From Neocallimastix lanati (nom. inval.) (Eukaryota; Neocallimastigomycota; Neocallimastigomycetes; Neocallimastigales; Neocallimastigaceae): a DNA stretch of 64,000 bases. The notes under the pieces are model-generated. The model made no database searches, was not told the origin of the DNA, and saw only the letters and a list, made by a program, of their open reading frames with translations. The stretch is from assembly GCA_016946835.1 (NCBI GenBank), contig JACVTC010000057.1, forward strand, positions 124,001-188,000, written 5' to 3'. The translations under genes were made by a program, and so were the position numbers. Positions 25,946 to 40,912 of this stretch are shown one piece after another; positions within the stretch are counted from its first letter, which is position 1; each line of letters starts with the position of its first letter.

Positions 25946-28900
25946 AAAAAAATAGAATATATAGATAGATTTATATTCAACTTATTAAAAATTTAGTATA
26001 TAAAATTTATATAAAAAAAAATTTATTAGTAGTAAAAATATAAAAAATTTTTCAAGACTAATCTTCAATTTAAAACTCTATAAAAAATTTTTTTTCATAA
26101 ATTAAATAACATAATATATTATTATTTAATTTCTTGAAAATATTTTCTATTAGAAAATCATTAAAGTAATTTAAATATTCCTTAAATTCATTAAATAAAT
26201 AAACAAATTTATAGAAATAAATATATAGAAAAAAATATTTATTCTTAAAATGTAAAAAATAATTAATGTTTTAGTTTTACTCTTAATAATAAATAATATA
26301 TTATAATATTAATATTTTACATAAATTATATAAGTTTAATATATATTCAATTAATAAGAAATAATTACATAAATAAATATGTATTGAGTAAATACATATG
26401 AATATATTTACGTACATTTATATTTTATATCGAAACACAATAATGATCTAATTAAAAACATGTTTTTTTTTTTATTTTCTTATTTCAATTATTCAATTAT
26501 TATTATATTTATTTTTTTAGTTTGTATTTTTTTTTTTTTTATTAAAATCATTAGTTAATTTTTATTAAATTATTTCTTTTTTAATTTTAATTTTTTTTTT
26601 TTTTTTTTTTTTGATTATGCTTTTATTATTTTCTGTAATAGAATAATTTTATATTATTATAATTAAACGGAAAAAACAAAAAAATAAATAAAAAAATAAA
26701 TAAAAAAATAAAATAAAAAATAAAAACTTTCTTTTTTTATAGACTTTATTTAATAATAATTAAAATATTTATTTATTATTAATAATTTGAGTTTTATTAA
26801 TATGTTTTATTTATTATTATTATTTTTTATTTGTTAATATTTTTAATATAAACTTTTTATTATTAATTATTATTATTTAGTATTTATTGGTTTATATAAT
26901 CAAAAAAATTTTATTTTAACTATTGTTATCAATATTAATAAATATAATGATTATATATATATTAATTTATATCATTTTCGTTATTATTATTTTTTTTACT
27001 TTAATATATTTATAATATATTTATGAGTTGAAACAAACATGAATTAATTATATATATATAAATAAAAAAGGTTGTCATAATATATATATTTTATAATATA
27101 TATTTTTGTTAGAAAACATAATACCTTTTTTTTTTATTAAATACTGTATAATATAATACATATTGATAATAAAAATATACAACGTTATTATTAATAATTA
27201 AAAAAGACAATTATCAAAAGTTTATAAAATAATTTTTGGGTCTTAAAATACTTTACTTATATATTTTATTATTATTAATAATATTTTAATTATTAAATTT
27301 TTTGTAAATTGTCAATTGAAATGTTTTTAAAAAAATATCTTATATTTATTTATTTTTTTTTTGTAAATTTAAATTTAAATAAATTCAATTTTTAACTTTC
27401 CTTTTTTTTAACTTTTAAATTTTACTAGATATAAAATTTAAAGATTTTTCGTTTTTTTTTTTTTTTTTAAAAAAAAATATAATTTCTATTTTTGAAAATT
27501 AAAAATAAAAAAAATAATAAAATTGTCAAATTATAAAGTAATTCTTTAAATTTTCGTATTTTTAATTTTTGATTAATTATATTTATCTTTTATCTTACTT
27601 TAATTGAATTAATTTTATAGTTGTCTATATATTTTTCCGTATGACTTAATTTAATTTATTTAATTAATTATTTATTTATTATTATTTTTTTTTATAAAAA
27701 AAATTTTATTATTATGTGATTTGTAGTTTAATAATTTTGGAATGTTTAATTAAAATTTAATATTGATTATGTTTTTTTTTTTATAGTTGTCTAAAATTTT
27801 TCCACTAATTAACTAATTATATATTAATTTAAAATTTTGAGAGGAAGAATTAATAATTAGGGAAAATTCCAATTAAACAATATAATTATACTCTAATTTA
27901 TACGCCAAATACATTTTAAAAAATTTAGCATTTTTAAATTTAAATGAATTATTCCAATAATATAATAATATTTCAAGCCACTGTAATCAATATATTAATT
28001 ATATACAATCACGTGTGTAAATCTATATCAATTATATTACTAATAGAATTTTTTATTTTAATTAATAGTAAATTGATGTTAACTAATTTTACTAATAATA
28101 TTATCCTTAAAACTATTATTTTTTATTTATTATTTATAATTTGTTATAATTTACTGTTATTTATTAATATATATTAATTATTTAATATTAATTATTAATT
28201 ACTATTATTTATTATATCTTATTATTTATTATTTAAAATTATTTTTTAAAATTATTTATAACTATTAAAAATATTATTATGGTTCCAATTATACATATTT
28301 TTTTTATTGTTTAGATCAATATAATTATCTTTATTAATTATTCCAGTATTTTAAAACATTTAAGTATATTATTATTATTTTATACTTTGAATTAAAGTGT
28401 TAATATTACCTTATGATTTAAAATATATATAATTTTTATTTACATAATATATATTAATATATTAATTTATTTATTTATTATATTAATATATTTATTTGTT
28501 ATATTAAAAAATTTTTTATATAAAATAATTTTTATAATTTTTTTTTATTTTGGATATTTTTATAATATATTATATTACATATATTATATTAAAAAAATTA
28601 TTTTGATTATTTCTTGTTGATTTGGATTATTATAATTTTTTTTATTTAATATTTTATAATAAAATTCTAGAATTAATTTGATTATTAATTATTAAAATTT
28701 TTACAATTAAGTGTAAAAACTATTTGGATTATTTTATATCTTTATATAAATAATTTTTTTTTGTTTTTTTATTAAACTTTATTATTTCATTATAAAAAAT
28801 AGATCATTTATTAAACATTTTTTAATTAAATCTATTATAATTAATATATTGATTAATTCGCAATGGTTGCAATGGTACATTTTGTAATGGGGCGTATTAC

Positions 28901-29286
28901 AAAAGTGGCGTTTTAAAATTATAATAAGTAAATAAATAATAATTAAATAAATAAAACTATTAAAATATAATTATAATAATTAATTATATCAAAAATTAAG
29001 TATTTTAATGACTTTTCAACGAGTTATTACTTTTAATTATAAATTTGTATTCATATTATTAGCATTTAAACTATAATCTAATAAATATTATTTCTTAAAT
29101 AATTTCGGAATAATTAATAATAATATAATAATAATTATATTAACAAAATAATAATTAAAATATTAATTTTTTTTTTTTTTTTTTTTTTTTAAACTGAATA
29201 ATTTAAAAATATTATAAATTTTAATGATCAATTTTAATATTTATATATTTTAATTTTATTATTACATATATTTTAAATTAATATAA

Positions 29287-29318
<32 letters not shown>

Positions 29319-30235
29319 TTTAATTCTTAATAAATAAATTTTCTGTTTTTTAATATAATTGATATATTATATAATGCAATTATTAAAATATTTTTTTAAT
29401 TATTTATTATTTATTTGTTATATTTAATTTATTATTATTATTATTTTTTTAAATAAAACAATATTTATATTCAGTTTTTTTTATAATGAAATATAAAGTG
29501 TTTATAATTATGCTTTTTTTTTGTTTTTGTTTTTGTTTTTAACTTATTTATATTCCAAATCATTATTTATTTATATTTTATTAAAAAAATTAGTTTTTAA
29601 TTAAAACTTAGAAACTCTACATTGAGAAATGCACCTTTGCGAAATGCTATACTATTTTACTTTCAATTATTTTAAATGATAAACAATCTTAATTTTAATT
29701 ACTTTTTTTTTCTTCTCTCTCTCTTTTTAATTAATGATAATTTTTTGGAATTAAGTTTTAATTTTTTTTTTTTTTTTTTTTTTTAATTCTTTAATTTTCT
29801 TAAAATAAAATGGAATGGTTAAATTAAATTTTCAATTAATAGTATTGAAAGTATATAAAATTTTTTAAATATACTTTTATTTCCTTAATTCTTTCTTATT
29901 TAATTCTTATTACAAATTCTAATAGGTGTTTATATTTTAAAATAATCTTATATATATAATTTATAAATTTGTTTATAACAATATGTAATTTAGTCATTCA
30001 TATATTAAAATAACACATTTGTTTATTAAGATTTTATTAATTTATTTATTTATTTATTAAAATTATTTAATTTTTTTTATATAAATTATTTTATTATGTA
30101 AAAGAGTATATTATTTAAAATATTTATTTAAATTTTTTATAGTATGAAATAATAATACATAACAAAAATATATATAAAATGATCAATTAACTACTAATAA
30201 TAATTTTAGAAATAAAAATATTTAATATTAAAATA
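25946..30235. other. AT-rich gene-free DNA
   Basis: Over 4 kb of A/T simple sequence. The only denser stretches are 28861-28915 (GGTTGCAATGGTACATTTTG, GGGGCGTATTAC) and 29615-29645 (GAAATGCACCTTTGCGAAATG). Poly(T) runs lie at about 26590-26612, 29166-29190 and 29288-29310. No gene is supported. Confidence 0.6.
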
Positions 30236-30500
30236 AAAAAAATTGTATTTTTTATTTATTACAATATTTAATTTGCAAACACACAAAAAAAGTCTTTTTG
30301 TTTATTACAATATTCAATTTATATACATATAAAAAAATGTCTTTTTTTTTATTACAATATTCAATCATATAAAAAAAGTAGTTTTTATTTATTACAATTT
30401 CCATTTTATAAATATATAAAAAATGTTTTTTTTTTTTATTATAATATTTAAATAAAACAAAATCGTCATTTATATTGTTTACATTATTTAATTTGTATTA
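30236..30500. repeat. Diverged tandem repeat, about 45-bp period, 5-6 units
   Basis: Units carry TTTTTATTTATTACAATATT, a variable TTCAATTTATA part and a run of A followed by GTCTTTTT. Recognisable copies start near 30250, 30297, 30344, 30382, 30428 and 30470, progressively diverged towards the right. Confidence 0.75.
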
Positions 30501-32326
30501 AAAAAAAATTAACATTTTAACTTATTACATTTATTTTTGAAACTTATTATTATATACATTTTTAGCCTAATTAATTTGTAAAATCATAAAAATAATAATA
30601 AAAAAATAATAATTCACTATACATAAACTATATAATTTATAATAAATAATAATAAATATATTTATTTGTTTTCTCTATCTTTATTTTAATCTTTACTAAT
30701 TAACTCTACTTTATTGTTATAACTATAAATTTAATTAATTGATAGAGTGACAATTATATAAAATAAAAACTTTTTTATTTTAATAATTACTATATGATTA
30801 ATACCTTTATTAATTTGAAATATTTATCTATATATTATAATTAATAATTTAATTTTTTAAAAGTATATATTATATTATAAAAATTATATATTATATTACT
30901 ATTATAATTTTAATATTTATATTCATTAAATTTTAAATAATAAATATATAATAAATTTAAAAAAATATCCATGGAATATTTATTTCTATTAAAATTTATA
31001 ATTTTTAAAAAAAAAATGTTATAATTTCTTTATCGATTGAAATAATTTTTTATTTATCTTTTTTTATAAATTTCTTATTTGTACCATTTTTTCTTCATTT
31101 ATTATATTACATTGTATATATATATTTAAATATATATATATTATTTTTCCTCATTTTTTTAATCTTTAATAAAAAAATTTTTATTTGTTGTTAATTGAAC
31201 TATAAATATATATATAAATATATTTAATAAATTATAATTTTAATCTATATATTTTTATTTGTATTAATATATTAATATATTATAATATATAATATATAAA
31301 ATAAATTATATATTATTATTATAGTATGTATACAATTGTATACAATATTTTATATTAATTTTTCCTATATGTCATTTATATATGGTTTTTAATTAATATC
31401 GTTTTAAATTCTTTTTATTATATTTTGGTTTTTCCATTATTCATCTTAAAATAAGCAGATAATTATTAAAATTTTTTCCATTATCTATAAATGTATTAGG
31501 AAAATCAACTATTTTTTTTTGATTCTATAATGAGCTATTTATGTTTAATTATTTTTTTTATTATTAATAATTTTATTTTTCATTTTTTTTATATATATAT
31601 ATTTAAAATATTGCTTTTCTTTTTTTATAATTATTTATTAATTATATTGAATAATCAAAATATATCTGATTGCTTATATACACTTTATAGTATCATATAT
31701 ATAGAAAATATTTTATATATCACGTGCATTATTTATATAATATGCTCATTTATTTTAAAAAAATTCTAACGTACCTTCAATAATTTACTTACATATTGTA
31801 GATATTTATATTTAAATACGTATTGTATTACGTATTGATAGGTTTTTTTAAAAAAAAATTTTATATTTGTTGTAAAATTAAACTGAATTAATTTAAATAT
31901 AACATTAGTTTTAATTATTATTTCATTGCAATTATTATTATTTATAAATATAAAAGAATGAAATTAGTTATTAATTTATTTACACATTAAACTTTCTTTT
32001 TTAATTGATAAATATAATAATATTGAATTATTCACTTCAATTATTAAAAATATATTGAAATTGTTCATAATTATATAATTTTTATTTTTATTTTTATTTT
32101 TTTAATTTGTTTTTTTATATTTCCAATATATTGAATTGATTTTAATTGACAAAATACTGATAATAAATTTTTATAATTTAATTAAATTAATTATGTTTAT
32201 GATTAATTGAAAAAAATGATTATTTTATAAAATCTTTTGTATCAAAAACTTTCATAATTGTTAGTATTTTGAAGTGAAAAAAAAGAATATATAATAAATA
32301 AATAAATAAAATAGAAAAAAACTATA

Positions 32327-32357
<31 letters not shown>

Positions 32358-35300
32358 AAAACAAAAAATAAAAAGAAAAAAGGAAAGTTATATATATATA
32401 ATAAGAAGAAAAAAAAAAGCATTATAATGAAAATAGATTTATTATATATATATATTCGGAATTCTAGAAAATAGTAATAATAATAAAAAATATTATATTA
32501 AAATATATATTTTCTTTGAATTAAAATAAATATACTACAATATATTTAATTTAATATATTAACTAACTTTTAAAATTTCTTATTGTTTCTAATTTGTGTT
32601 TTATAAAAAATTTTAGTAAATTTGGATTTAATTTAAAATTTAAGATTATAAACTTTATATATATAATAAATAATACTTAATAATAAAATATGTTTTTTTT
32701 TTTTTTTATTTTTTAATTTTTATATTTTGAATAAATAATATATAAAAAGGGATTAAAAGTTTTATTTATTTTTTATTAAATTTCTCTTATTTAAAGTTTT
32801 TGATATTATATTGTTTATACAATGGAAAAACAAATAACAATTAAAAATAAAATATTTTAAAATTCAACCTAGGTTTTCAATTACTTATTATTTTATATAA
32901 AATTCTAAACTTAAAAGTTCATATTGAACCTTTTACCATATTAATCGTTTATTTTTATTATACTATAGTATTATATTTTACTTTTTCTTTTCTTTGTCTT
33001 CATTTTGTTTATGTTTTTAATTTTATTTTATTATATTTTAGTTTATTTTTATTAATTCTTTATATATATATTATATATATTATTTATTTTCCTTTTTTTT
33101 TCCTTTTTTTTTTTTTTTATTTTAAAAATATAATATATTAATCGTATTACAATTATAAACAATAATAAAAGTTTTAATTGTTTTTTTATTATTTATAAAA
33201 AATTGTTTTTTATTTTTAATAATCTTAATATATTAATAATAAAAATTTTTTAAATTTTTTAGTTTTCATATGAGATCTTCAATCTATTATATTATTATAA
33301 TTTTTAGGTGAAATAAATATTTAAATTTATATATATTAAAATACAATGTAATGTATTGGTAAATTTTAAAAAAAAATTTTTTTTTAAGTTAATATTAAAA
33401 TAGAAATAGAAATATTGTTATTTATAAAATAATAATAATAATAAAATAATAATAACAATATTATTATTATATAATATTTACAACTTTAATATTTCTTCAC
33501 ATAAATGATAAATAAATATTAGTTATAAGTTTTTTTTTTCTTTTCTTTCTATATTGTTATAATATTATTTTTTAAATATAATCAATATAAATAAAAAAAG
33601 AAAATACCATCTCTTTGACTTTTAAATATTTATTATTTACAACAATTTCTATATTTTAAATTTATTTAATTCATAATATATTATAGTATATTATTATTTA
33701 TAGAATAATATATGTATAAAATTGTACTTTTTTTTTAATATCACTTATTTAGTGATAAGAATATACAATAAATAATTACCCTTAATTTTTTTTTTTTTTG
33801 TTTATTTACTTCTTTATTTAATTATTTAAATTATATCATATTCTATATTATAAATGTTTTATATAACTTCAAACTTTCAATTTACTGAATATTTTAATAA
33901 AAGAAGAATATAAAAAAAAGTTATATAACAGTGGATGACGCTTAAATCAATATATTATAGTATCCTTTTTTTTTTTTTTTTATTTTTTCTTTCTTTCTGT
34001 AATGTGACTAACATATAAACAATCTTGTAAATTAATTTATTATATTTTCGAATTTATCTATGTATCTCTGGAAAAATATCTAAAGCTTAATATTATAAAT
34101 ATATATATGTTATATTTGATAATATTAGACATATATTACTAATATAATTGTTAAATATTGTTAATATATACATTTTTAATTATGATATAAATTATACTTA
34201 TTGGAAAAATTATTAATAAAAAACGTATTTAATATACTTTATATGTAATTTGGATTTTTTTGTTAAAAATAAAAACTACACCCATATAATATATTAAATA
34301 TATATTACACAATATAATATAATATAAAATATAATAAAAAACTGTATATTATATTTAAATAAATGATTATTCTTTTATTGTTTAAAAAGATAATTAAAAA
34401 TTTTCAAAAAAATTTTTTTCACTTCCCTTTTTTTACTTAATAGGCAATGTTCATATCCCGCTATTTCTAGTATTCCAGTTAAATTTTTTAATAATTACAT
34501 AGTTCTTTTTTTTTAACCCCTTTATTTTTAAATAATCAAAAGAAGGAATAGTTTTATTTTAATATAGATTAACATGTATAGTAATTATATATTTCAAACT
34601 ACTTTGAGAAGCTTATATGAATCAATATTCAAAAGAATAATTACAGCTTTTTTTTACTAAATGGATTTTCAAAAAGCATAAAGTTATTGATACATATAAT
34701 TTATTATTTAAATATTTCTTTATTCTTTTTATAATTTATTTAATAATACTATTAATATTTATGTTAATAAATATTTCTTCTTATAGATAAATATAAAAAA
34801 AGAAAAAGATTATAAATAGAATATTTATAATAATTAAAACTAACACCATTGTTTAAAATAACTGGTTAGATTAAATATATTTTTAAAAAAAAAATATTTT
34901 ATTTATTGAAATAATTTTATTTTATATAATATTAAAAATTAATATAATTTATATTAAGATTGAGTTAAGTAATAAAATATATTATTTTATTTTAATAAAG
35001 TTTATTATTATTATTAATGTTATTAATAATATTAATATTAATACTAAAAATATTAATAATACTAAATTTATTATAATATTTGAAAATAATATTATTAATG
35101 AATTGACCAATTTTTTTATAAAAAAATAAAATTCAGAACAATTTCTATAAATATTTTTATAATTAATTATTTTCTATAGAATAATTGAAAAAATATTAAA
35201 TAGTATTTAAATAATATTACAATTATATTTTACATTAGAATATTTATATATGTATGTATGTATGTATGTACGTATATCAAATTCTATTTTTTTTTTTTTT

Positions 35301-37118
35301 TTTTATTTTTATTCATTTAATAGTAATAATAATAATAATAACAATAATAATAATAGCAATAATAATAATAGCAATAATAATAACAATAACAATAATAATA
35401 ATAATAATTATAACAGGAATTCATTATAAAAGATTAAACTATGTAATTTTCCTAATGTTAAGTAATTTATATATAATTCATATTTATAAAATATTAAATT
35501 TGATTAATCATAAAAAAATATATAAATACAGAAAAATCAAATTTTGACAATTTATTTTAACTATAGGAAAATTTATTATTAAAATGAGAATGATTAATTT
35601 AACATATTTTACAAAAAAAAATTTTTTTTCTTCTTTGTTTATTAATATTACTTTATTGATAATTATATTTAATAATATTAATATTTTCATTTTTTCTTTT
35701 TGTGATTATATAATAAAGTATTATTACAAGAAGTAATAATCAATATTTATTAAAAAAAATAATCGTTTTCATCTATTTTGAATAATCAAAATTTAATTTT
35801 AATTTTTATTTTTTCTTTATTTTAATTATTACAAAAAAAATTTGTTTATTAGAAATATATTTATATAACATAATTCTTGATATAAAACAAATATGTGTAG
35901 TAACATATTTGTATATTTAATAATAATTATTAAATATTAAATTTATATCTTTTTGATAATAATTATTTTATTTTATTTTATTTCAATATGTATTATTATA
36001 ATTATAATAATTATAATACTTTATTTCATATAAAATTTATATATTTCTATATATTAGAATATATAATTAATATATTACCTATTTCTTATAAATTAAATTA
36101 TTTATATTAGAAATAGAGAACTCTCTTGTAAATTTTTAGGAATTAGAATTATTATTTAATTGTACGAATATTATAATTTTATTAATAAAATTTACTAAAC
36201 TACCATTATTTAAAACCCACTGCTTATAAATTATTGCACATAAAAGTCCCGCATATCATTCTTTATATCATATGTTTTATATCATTAATAAATGATTAGT
36301 TATTATTTTATGTTATATTTTATTATAATTTAAAAAAAAAAATAATGATTACATAATATTAAAATCAAATAAAATTCTTTATTAATTGTATATAATGAAA
36401 AATATTAATTTATAAGTATATATTTATATATACATAATTTAAACTTTATTTATTCTAACTATATTTAAAAACATTAGTAAATTTAAAATTTTTTATTTTA
36501 TTTTATTTTATATACTTTTACTTTTATTTTATTAAATTTAATATTTATTTTATTTTATTTTATTTTATTATATTTTATTATGATATTTACACAGATTTAT
36601 ATAACAATTGTAATTCTTTTTCATTTAGTAGTTTATTAATTTAATATTATTTCAATTTTATTTATTATAAAATATTTCCTATTTTTTTTTTTTTTTTTTA
36701 TATTTAATATATTTAATTTTACTGTTTATTATTAATTATACTTGTCATTTACTATTAATTATATGGTTTAAAAGGTCATATTAATATAAAAAAATAATAA
36801 ATTAAATATAAAATAAAAATGAATATTAAATATAATAAAAAAATATATTTTATTTAGATTTATATTATTTGGTTTAAAAATATTCTTTAAAATTTATTTA
36901 AAATAATTATATTTATACTTTTTTTTGTATAAGGAATATTTATTTTAAAAAAATAATTAAAAAAAAAAATTAAAATTGCTAGAACAAAAATAATAAATAT
37001 CTAAATATATATAAAATTAATAATAGAAGAAACGAAAAATAGAAATAATATTTATATACTTAGCAATTTTAAATATAATTATTTAATTATTTATATATAT
37101 AAAAAAAGATAATAATAA

Positions 37119-37153
<35 letters not shown>

Positions 37154-38720
37154 TTACTTTTATATATAATAATTATTAAACAAAAATAATTTAAAAAAGT
37201 TAAAACAATAATAATAATATAACTATTATTATTAATGGTCATATATTTAAATATAATTTTTATGTACATTTAACATAAATTTATTTAAATTATTTAAATA
37301 ATGTATGTCATTATAAAAAAAAATTATAAAATAGGAATAATGAATGAATAAATAAAGAATGAATGAACAAATAAATAAATATATTATTAATAAAAATTTT
37401 TCCTTCAATAATTGGGCAAAGAAATTGTCAATTCCATTGATGAAATATATATTAGAAGACTTTGTTGGATAATAATTGAAAAATTATTTTTTTGTTTTTA
37501 ATTTATATCAAAATTTTGATGATATTTTTAAAGAAAGAAAGGAAAAAAATAAAATAATGAAATATTATTTATGAAAAAAAAAATTTAAATATGATCATTT
37601 TAATTTTTAATAATTCAAAATTTAATATAAATCAAAAATAATATATAAATATAAGAAATAGCATTTTTTTTTATAAAAAAAATATTAATAACTTTATTTG
37701 TTAATTTTTTTTAAAAAATAATTATAATAATTTATATTATAATTATAAAAATTAAGGTTAAAGAAATCTAAGAAATCTCATTTAAACCAAAAAATATATA
37801 ATATAAACCAATAATTCCGCTTTAAATTAACAATTAATAAAAATATATATATTATTAATATAAATAAAAGTTTATATTATACGTAAATTTGTAATTATAA
37901 TTTATTTAATATAAATATTTAATAAATACTAAAAAAAATTTTTTTAATTAATAATTAAAATAATTCTAAATATTTTAATCTAAATATATTATATATTGAA
38001 TAAACATATAATTTTATATATTATTTAATATTTTATAATATATAATTAAATAAATTAAATAAAATATATAACATTTATTTATGGATTCATATTAATATAA
38101 AACAAGTTGGATTAAATTATTAAAATATGATGAATTTTAAGTGAAATAATTTAAATTATGTTAAAAAATAATTTATAAACACACACACAATAATAAGTAA
38201 TTAATTATCAATTTTATTTTAATTAATTAATCAAAAAAATAATCATCATTAAAAATCAGCCAATCAAAATAATGAACATATATTATCAATAATATTTTAT
38301 ATTAATAGCTGGCTGTAATTCTTTTATAAAAAAAATGGTGTTATAATGTGAAAAATTATTACTTATTAATTCTATTTATAATACATTTCTTTCTATTATT
38401 TTTAGATATTGCCACTTAAAATATATTATAATATTTCCTACTACAACTGTAACTAATAATCATTTACACTCAAAATAATATTATTTATATATTTTATAAC
38501 AACGCTAATAACAATAAATAATACTGATGCTGATAATTAAACACTAATATCAGTAATTATAATGAAAGTAATAGTAAATATTATATAATAAATAATATTT
38601 GAAATATATATTCTATTATTATTTTATTTAATTTAAATAATATATGATATACATTATTTTGTTTAATTTATTAATTTACATATAATAGTCAATATTAATA
38701 TCATTTATAAACATTTCAAC
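30501..38720. other. AT-rich gene-free DNA
   Basis: About 8 kb with no coding signal. It holds a TGTA tract at about 35246-35275, an AAT/AAC array at about 35320-35410, a TTTTA array at about 36485-36580, an AAT array at about 37110-37150, and many long A or T runs (for example 32325-32352). Open frames in this stretch (for example 31530-31769 and 35254-35547) show only A/T-derived residues and no conserved motif. Confidence 0.6.
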
Positions 38721-38846
38721 CAAATAATCAAATAATCAATAAAAATAATCAAATAATCAAATAATCAATAAAAATAATCAAATAATCAATAAAAATAATC
38801 AAATAAGCATAAATTATTTAAATAGAAATAATCAAATAATCAAAAA
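38721..38846. repeat. Minisatellite of AATAATCAAATAATCAATAAA units
   Basis: Repeated AATAATCA words with interspersed ATAAAA give about five units over 125 bp. The last unit is separated from the rest by an AAATTATTTAAATAG insert. Confidence 0.85.
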
Positions 38847-40627
38847 TGAGTAATTAATAAAATTTATAATATGATACTTAGTTTACATAATAATCCGAAA
38901 ATTTATTATATTTTTTATAAGAAAATAATTAGTATAGAATGTATTATTATATTAATTGTATATTAAGAATAAAATAGAAATAAATGTAAATATATGATTT
39001 TATTAAATATAGAATATATTGTAAAGCTTGAAATATTTTTCCATAGGAACTCTATAAATTATGCATTTATGTAATGAATTTTTTTCAATTTAAAACTATT
39101 TTAATTAAAATATATAAATATATATATAATGCAATATATTTAGTATAATTAACATATAAAATTTTCAAGTTTGTTAAGTAGGTTAAGAACTTAAATTTTT
39201 CTTTAATATAGTGTTAAGTAATGCTTTAATGTAATATAATATATAAATAATTTAAAATTAATATATTGATAGAAAGGTAGAAGTCAATATTAAAATTTGA
39301 ATTTAAATATAAATTATGTTAAGTTTTTCTATTTTCAATTTAAAAAAATATATATAAAATTATTTAATATTATTATTATAAATAAATTTATATTAAATTA
39401 ATATTTATTATAAAAATATATTAACAATATAATTATATTTAGTATATTTCAATTCCTGTAATATATATTTTTATAATATTGAAATATATTAATAGGTTTA
39501 ATAATAAATAATTTAATAGTTAAAAATAATATATTAAAAATAAGGAATATATTTTTATATATGTAATTTTCCATATTGAAACATTAAATATTCATATATT
39601 ATAATATATTATATTAATATTAAACAATTTTTTATTTTTATGGTAATTTTAAACTCTTTATCATAAAATAATATTTGATTATATTCAATAAAATATTTAT
39701 TATTCAATATATAATATTTATATAATAATATTTTATTTAAAATTTTATTAAATATATTATTTATTATTTATAATATATATATTTGTATTGTTTATTTATA
39801 ATAATAAATTAGGAAAAATCAAAATATATTTATATATAAATTAAAACTTTGAAATATGATATTTATAATTTATATTTTTATTTATGTATATATTTTTTTT
39901 TTAATAATTATAATAATAATAGTATAATATATTTTTAAATTATTGATAATATTTTATTTATAAATTAATAAATATATAATATTTATTAATGTATTTTTTT
40001 TTTATTAATTATAAAAACTAAATAAAATATTACATAAATAATAAAATATAGAAATATGATTTTAATATTGAGTAAATAAAAAAAAAAAAAAATATTTAAA
40101 ACAAAAAAAAGTAGCAAAAAAAAAAAAATAAAAATTTTTTTTAAGATCTTTTACTATTTGTATTTTTATAAATTTTTATTTAAATATAAAAGTTAATAAT
40201 AGTGATAAAAAACAATACAAAATAAAAATTAAAAAAAAAAAAAAAAAAAAAATTGAAAGATATAAAATAAAATTTTTTGTATTAAAATAATATGATTTTG
40301 ATAGTTTAAATAATAAATAGTAGTTATATAGATATTATGTATAATAATTTTTATATTATATAATGTAAAGTATATTAAAGTTATATTAATAGAATATATA
40401 TTATTAATGCTTTACATATAATAAAATATTTTTTTTTTTTTTTTTTTTTGTTCTTGAAAAGATTTTTTAATTTTTAATAATATAAAAATAAGATATATAT
40501 TGATATTAATATTAATATATATAAATATTAAACTTTTTTTTTTCTCCTAAGAACTATATAAAAGTAAGTAATTTTTCTTTTTATTATATTTATTTTTCAA
40601 TGAATTTCGTGAAGGCAAAAATTTAAT

Positions 40628-40660
<33 letters not shown>

Positions 40661-40912
40661 AAGAAATGCTATTATTGAAATAATATTTATAAATAATTTT
40701 AAATGTAAATTAATATTTTAAAATTAATTTTAATTAATATATTTTTATTAATTTTGTATCGTATTTTTTTTTTTTATATTATTTTAATAAAATAGTAATA
40801 GAAAATAATAATTAAATTTGTTTATATTGTTTATGGAATTAAATGATAAAATATTCATGTATAATAATTATATACATATTAAAATAATTTTTATATAAAA
40901 TTAAAGGTCATA
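38847..40912. other. AT-rich upstream region of the ankyrin gene
   Basis: No coding signal. Poly(A)/poly(T) runs lie at about 40228-40250, 40429-40449 and 40633-40659. At 40564 a strong donor-like AAAAGTAAGTAA follows a short CTCCTAAGAACTATATAAAA stretch, and an acceptor-like ATTAAAG lies just before the start codon at about 40905. A 5'-UTR intron is possible but not proven. Confidence 0.4.

Noticed and set aside
25328-28177. Several 60-80 codon hydrophobic open frames that look like small membrane proteins
   Set aside because: In DNA this A/T-rich, random frames are dominated by Ile, Leu, Phe, Tyr and Asn; there is no codon bias, neighbouring exon or conserved motif.
35254-35547. 97-codon frame beginning MYVCMYVY
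   Set aside because: Derived from a TGTA tract and an AAT/AAC microsatellite; Ile-rich composition only.
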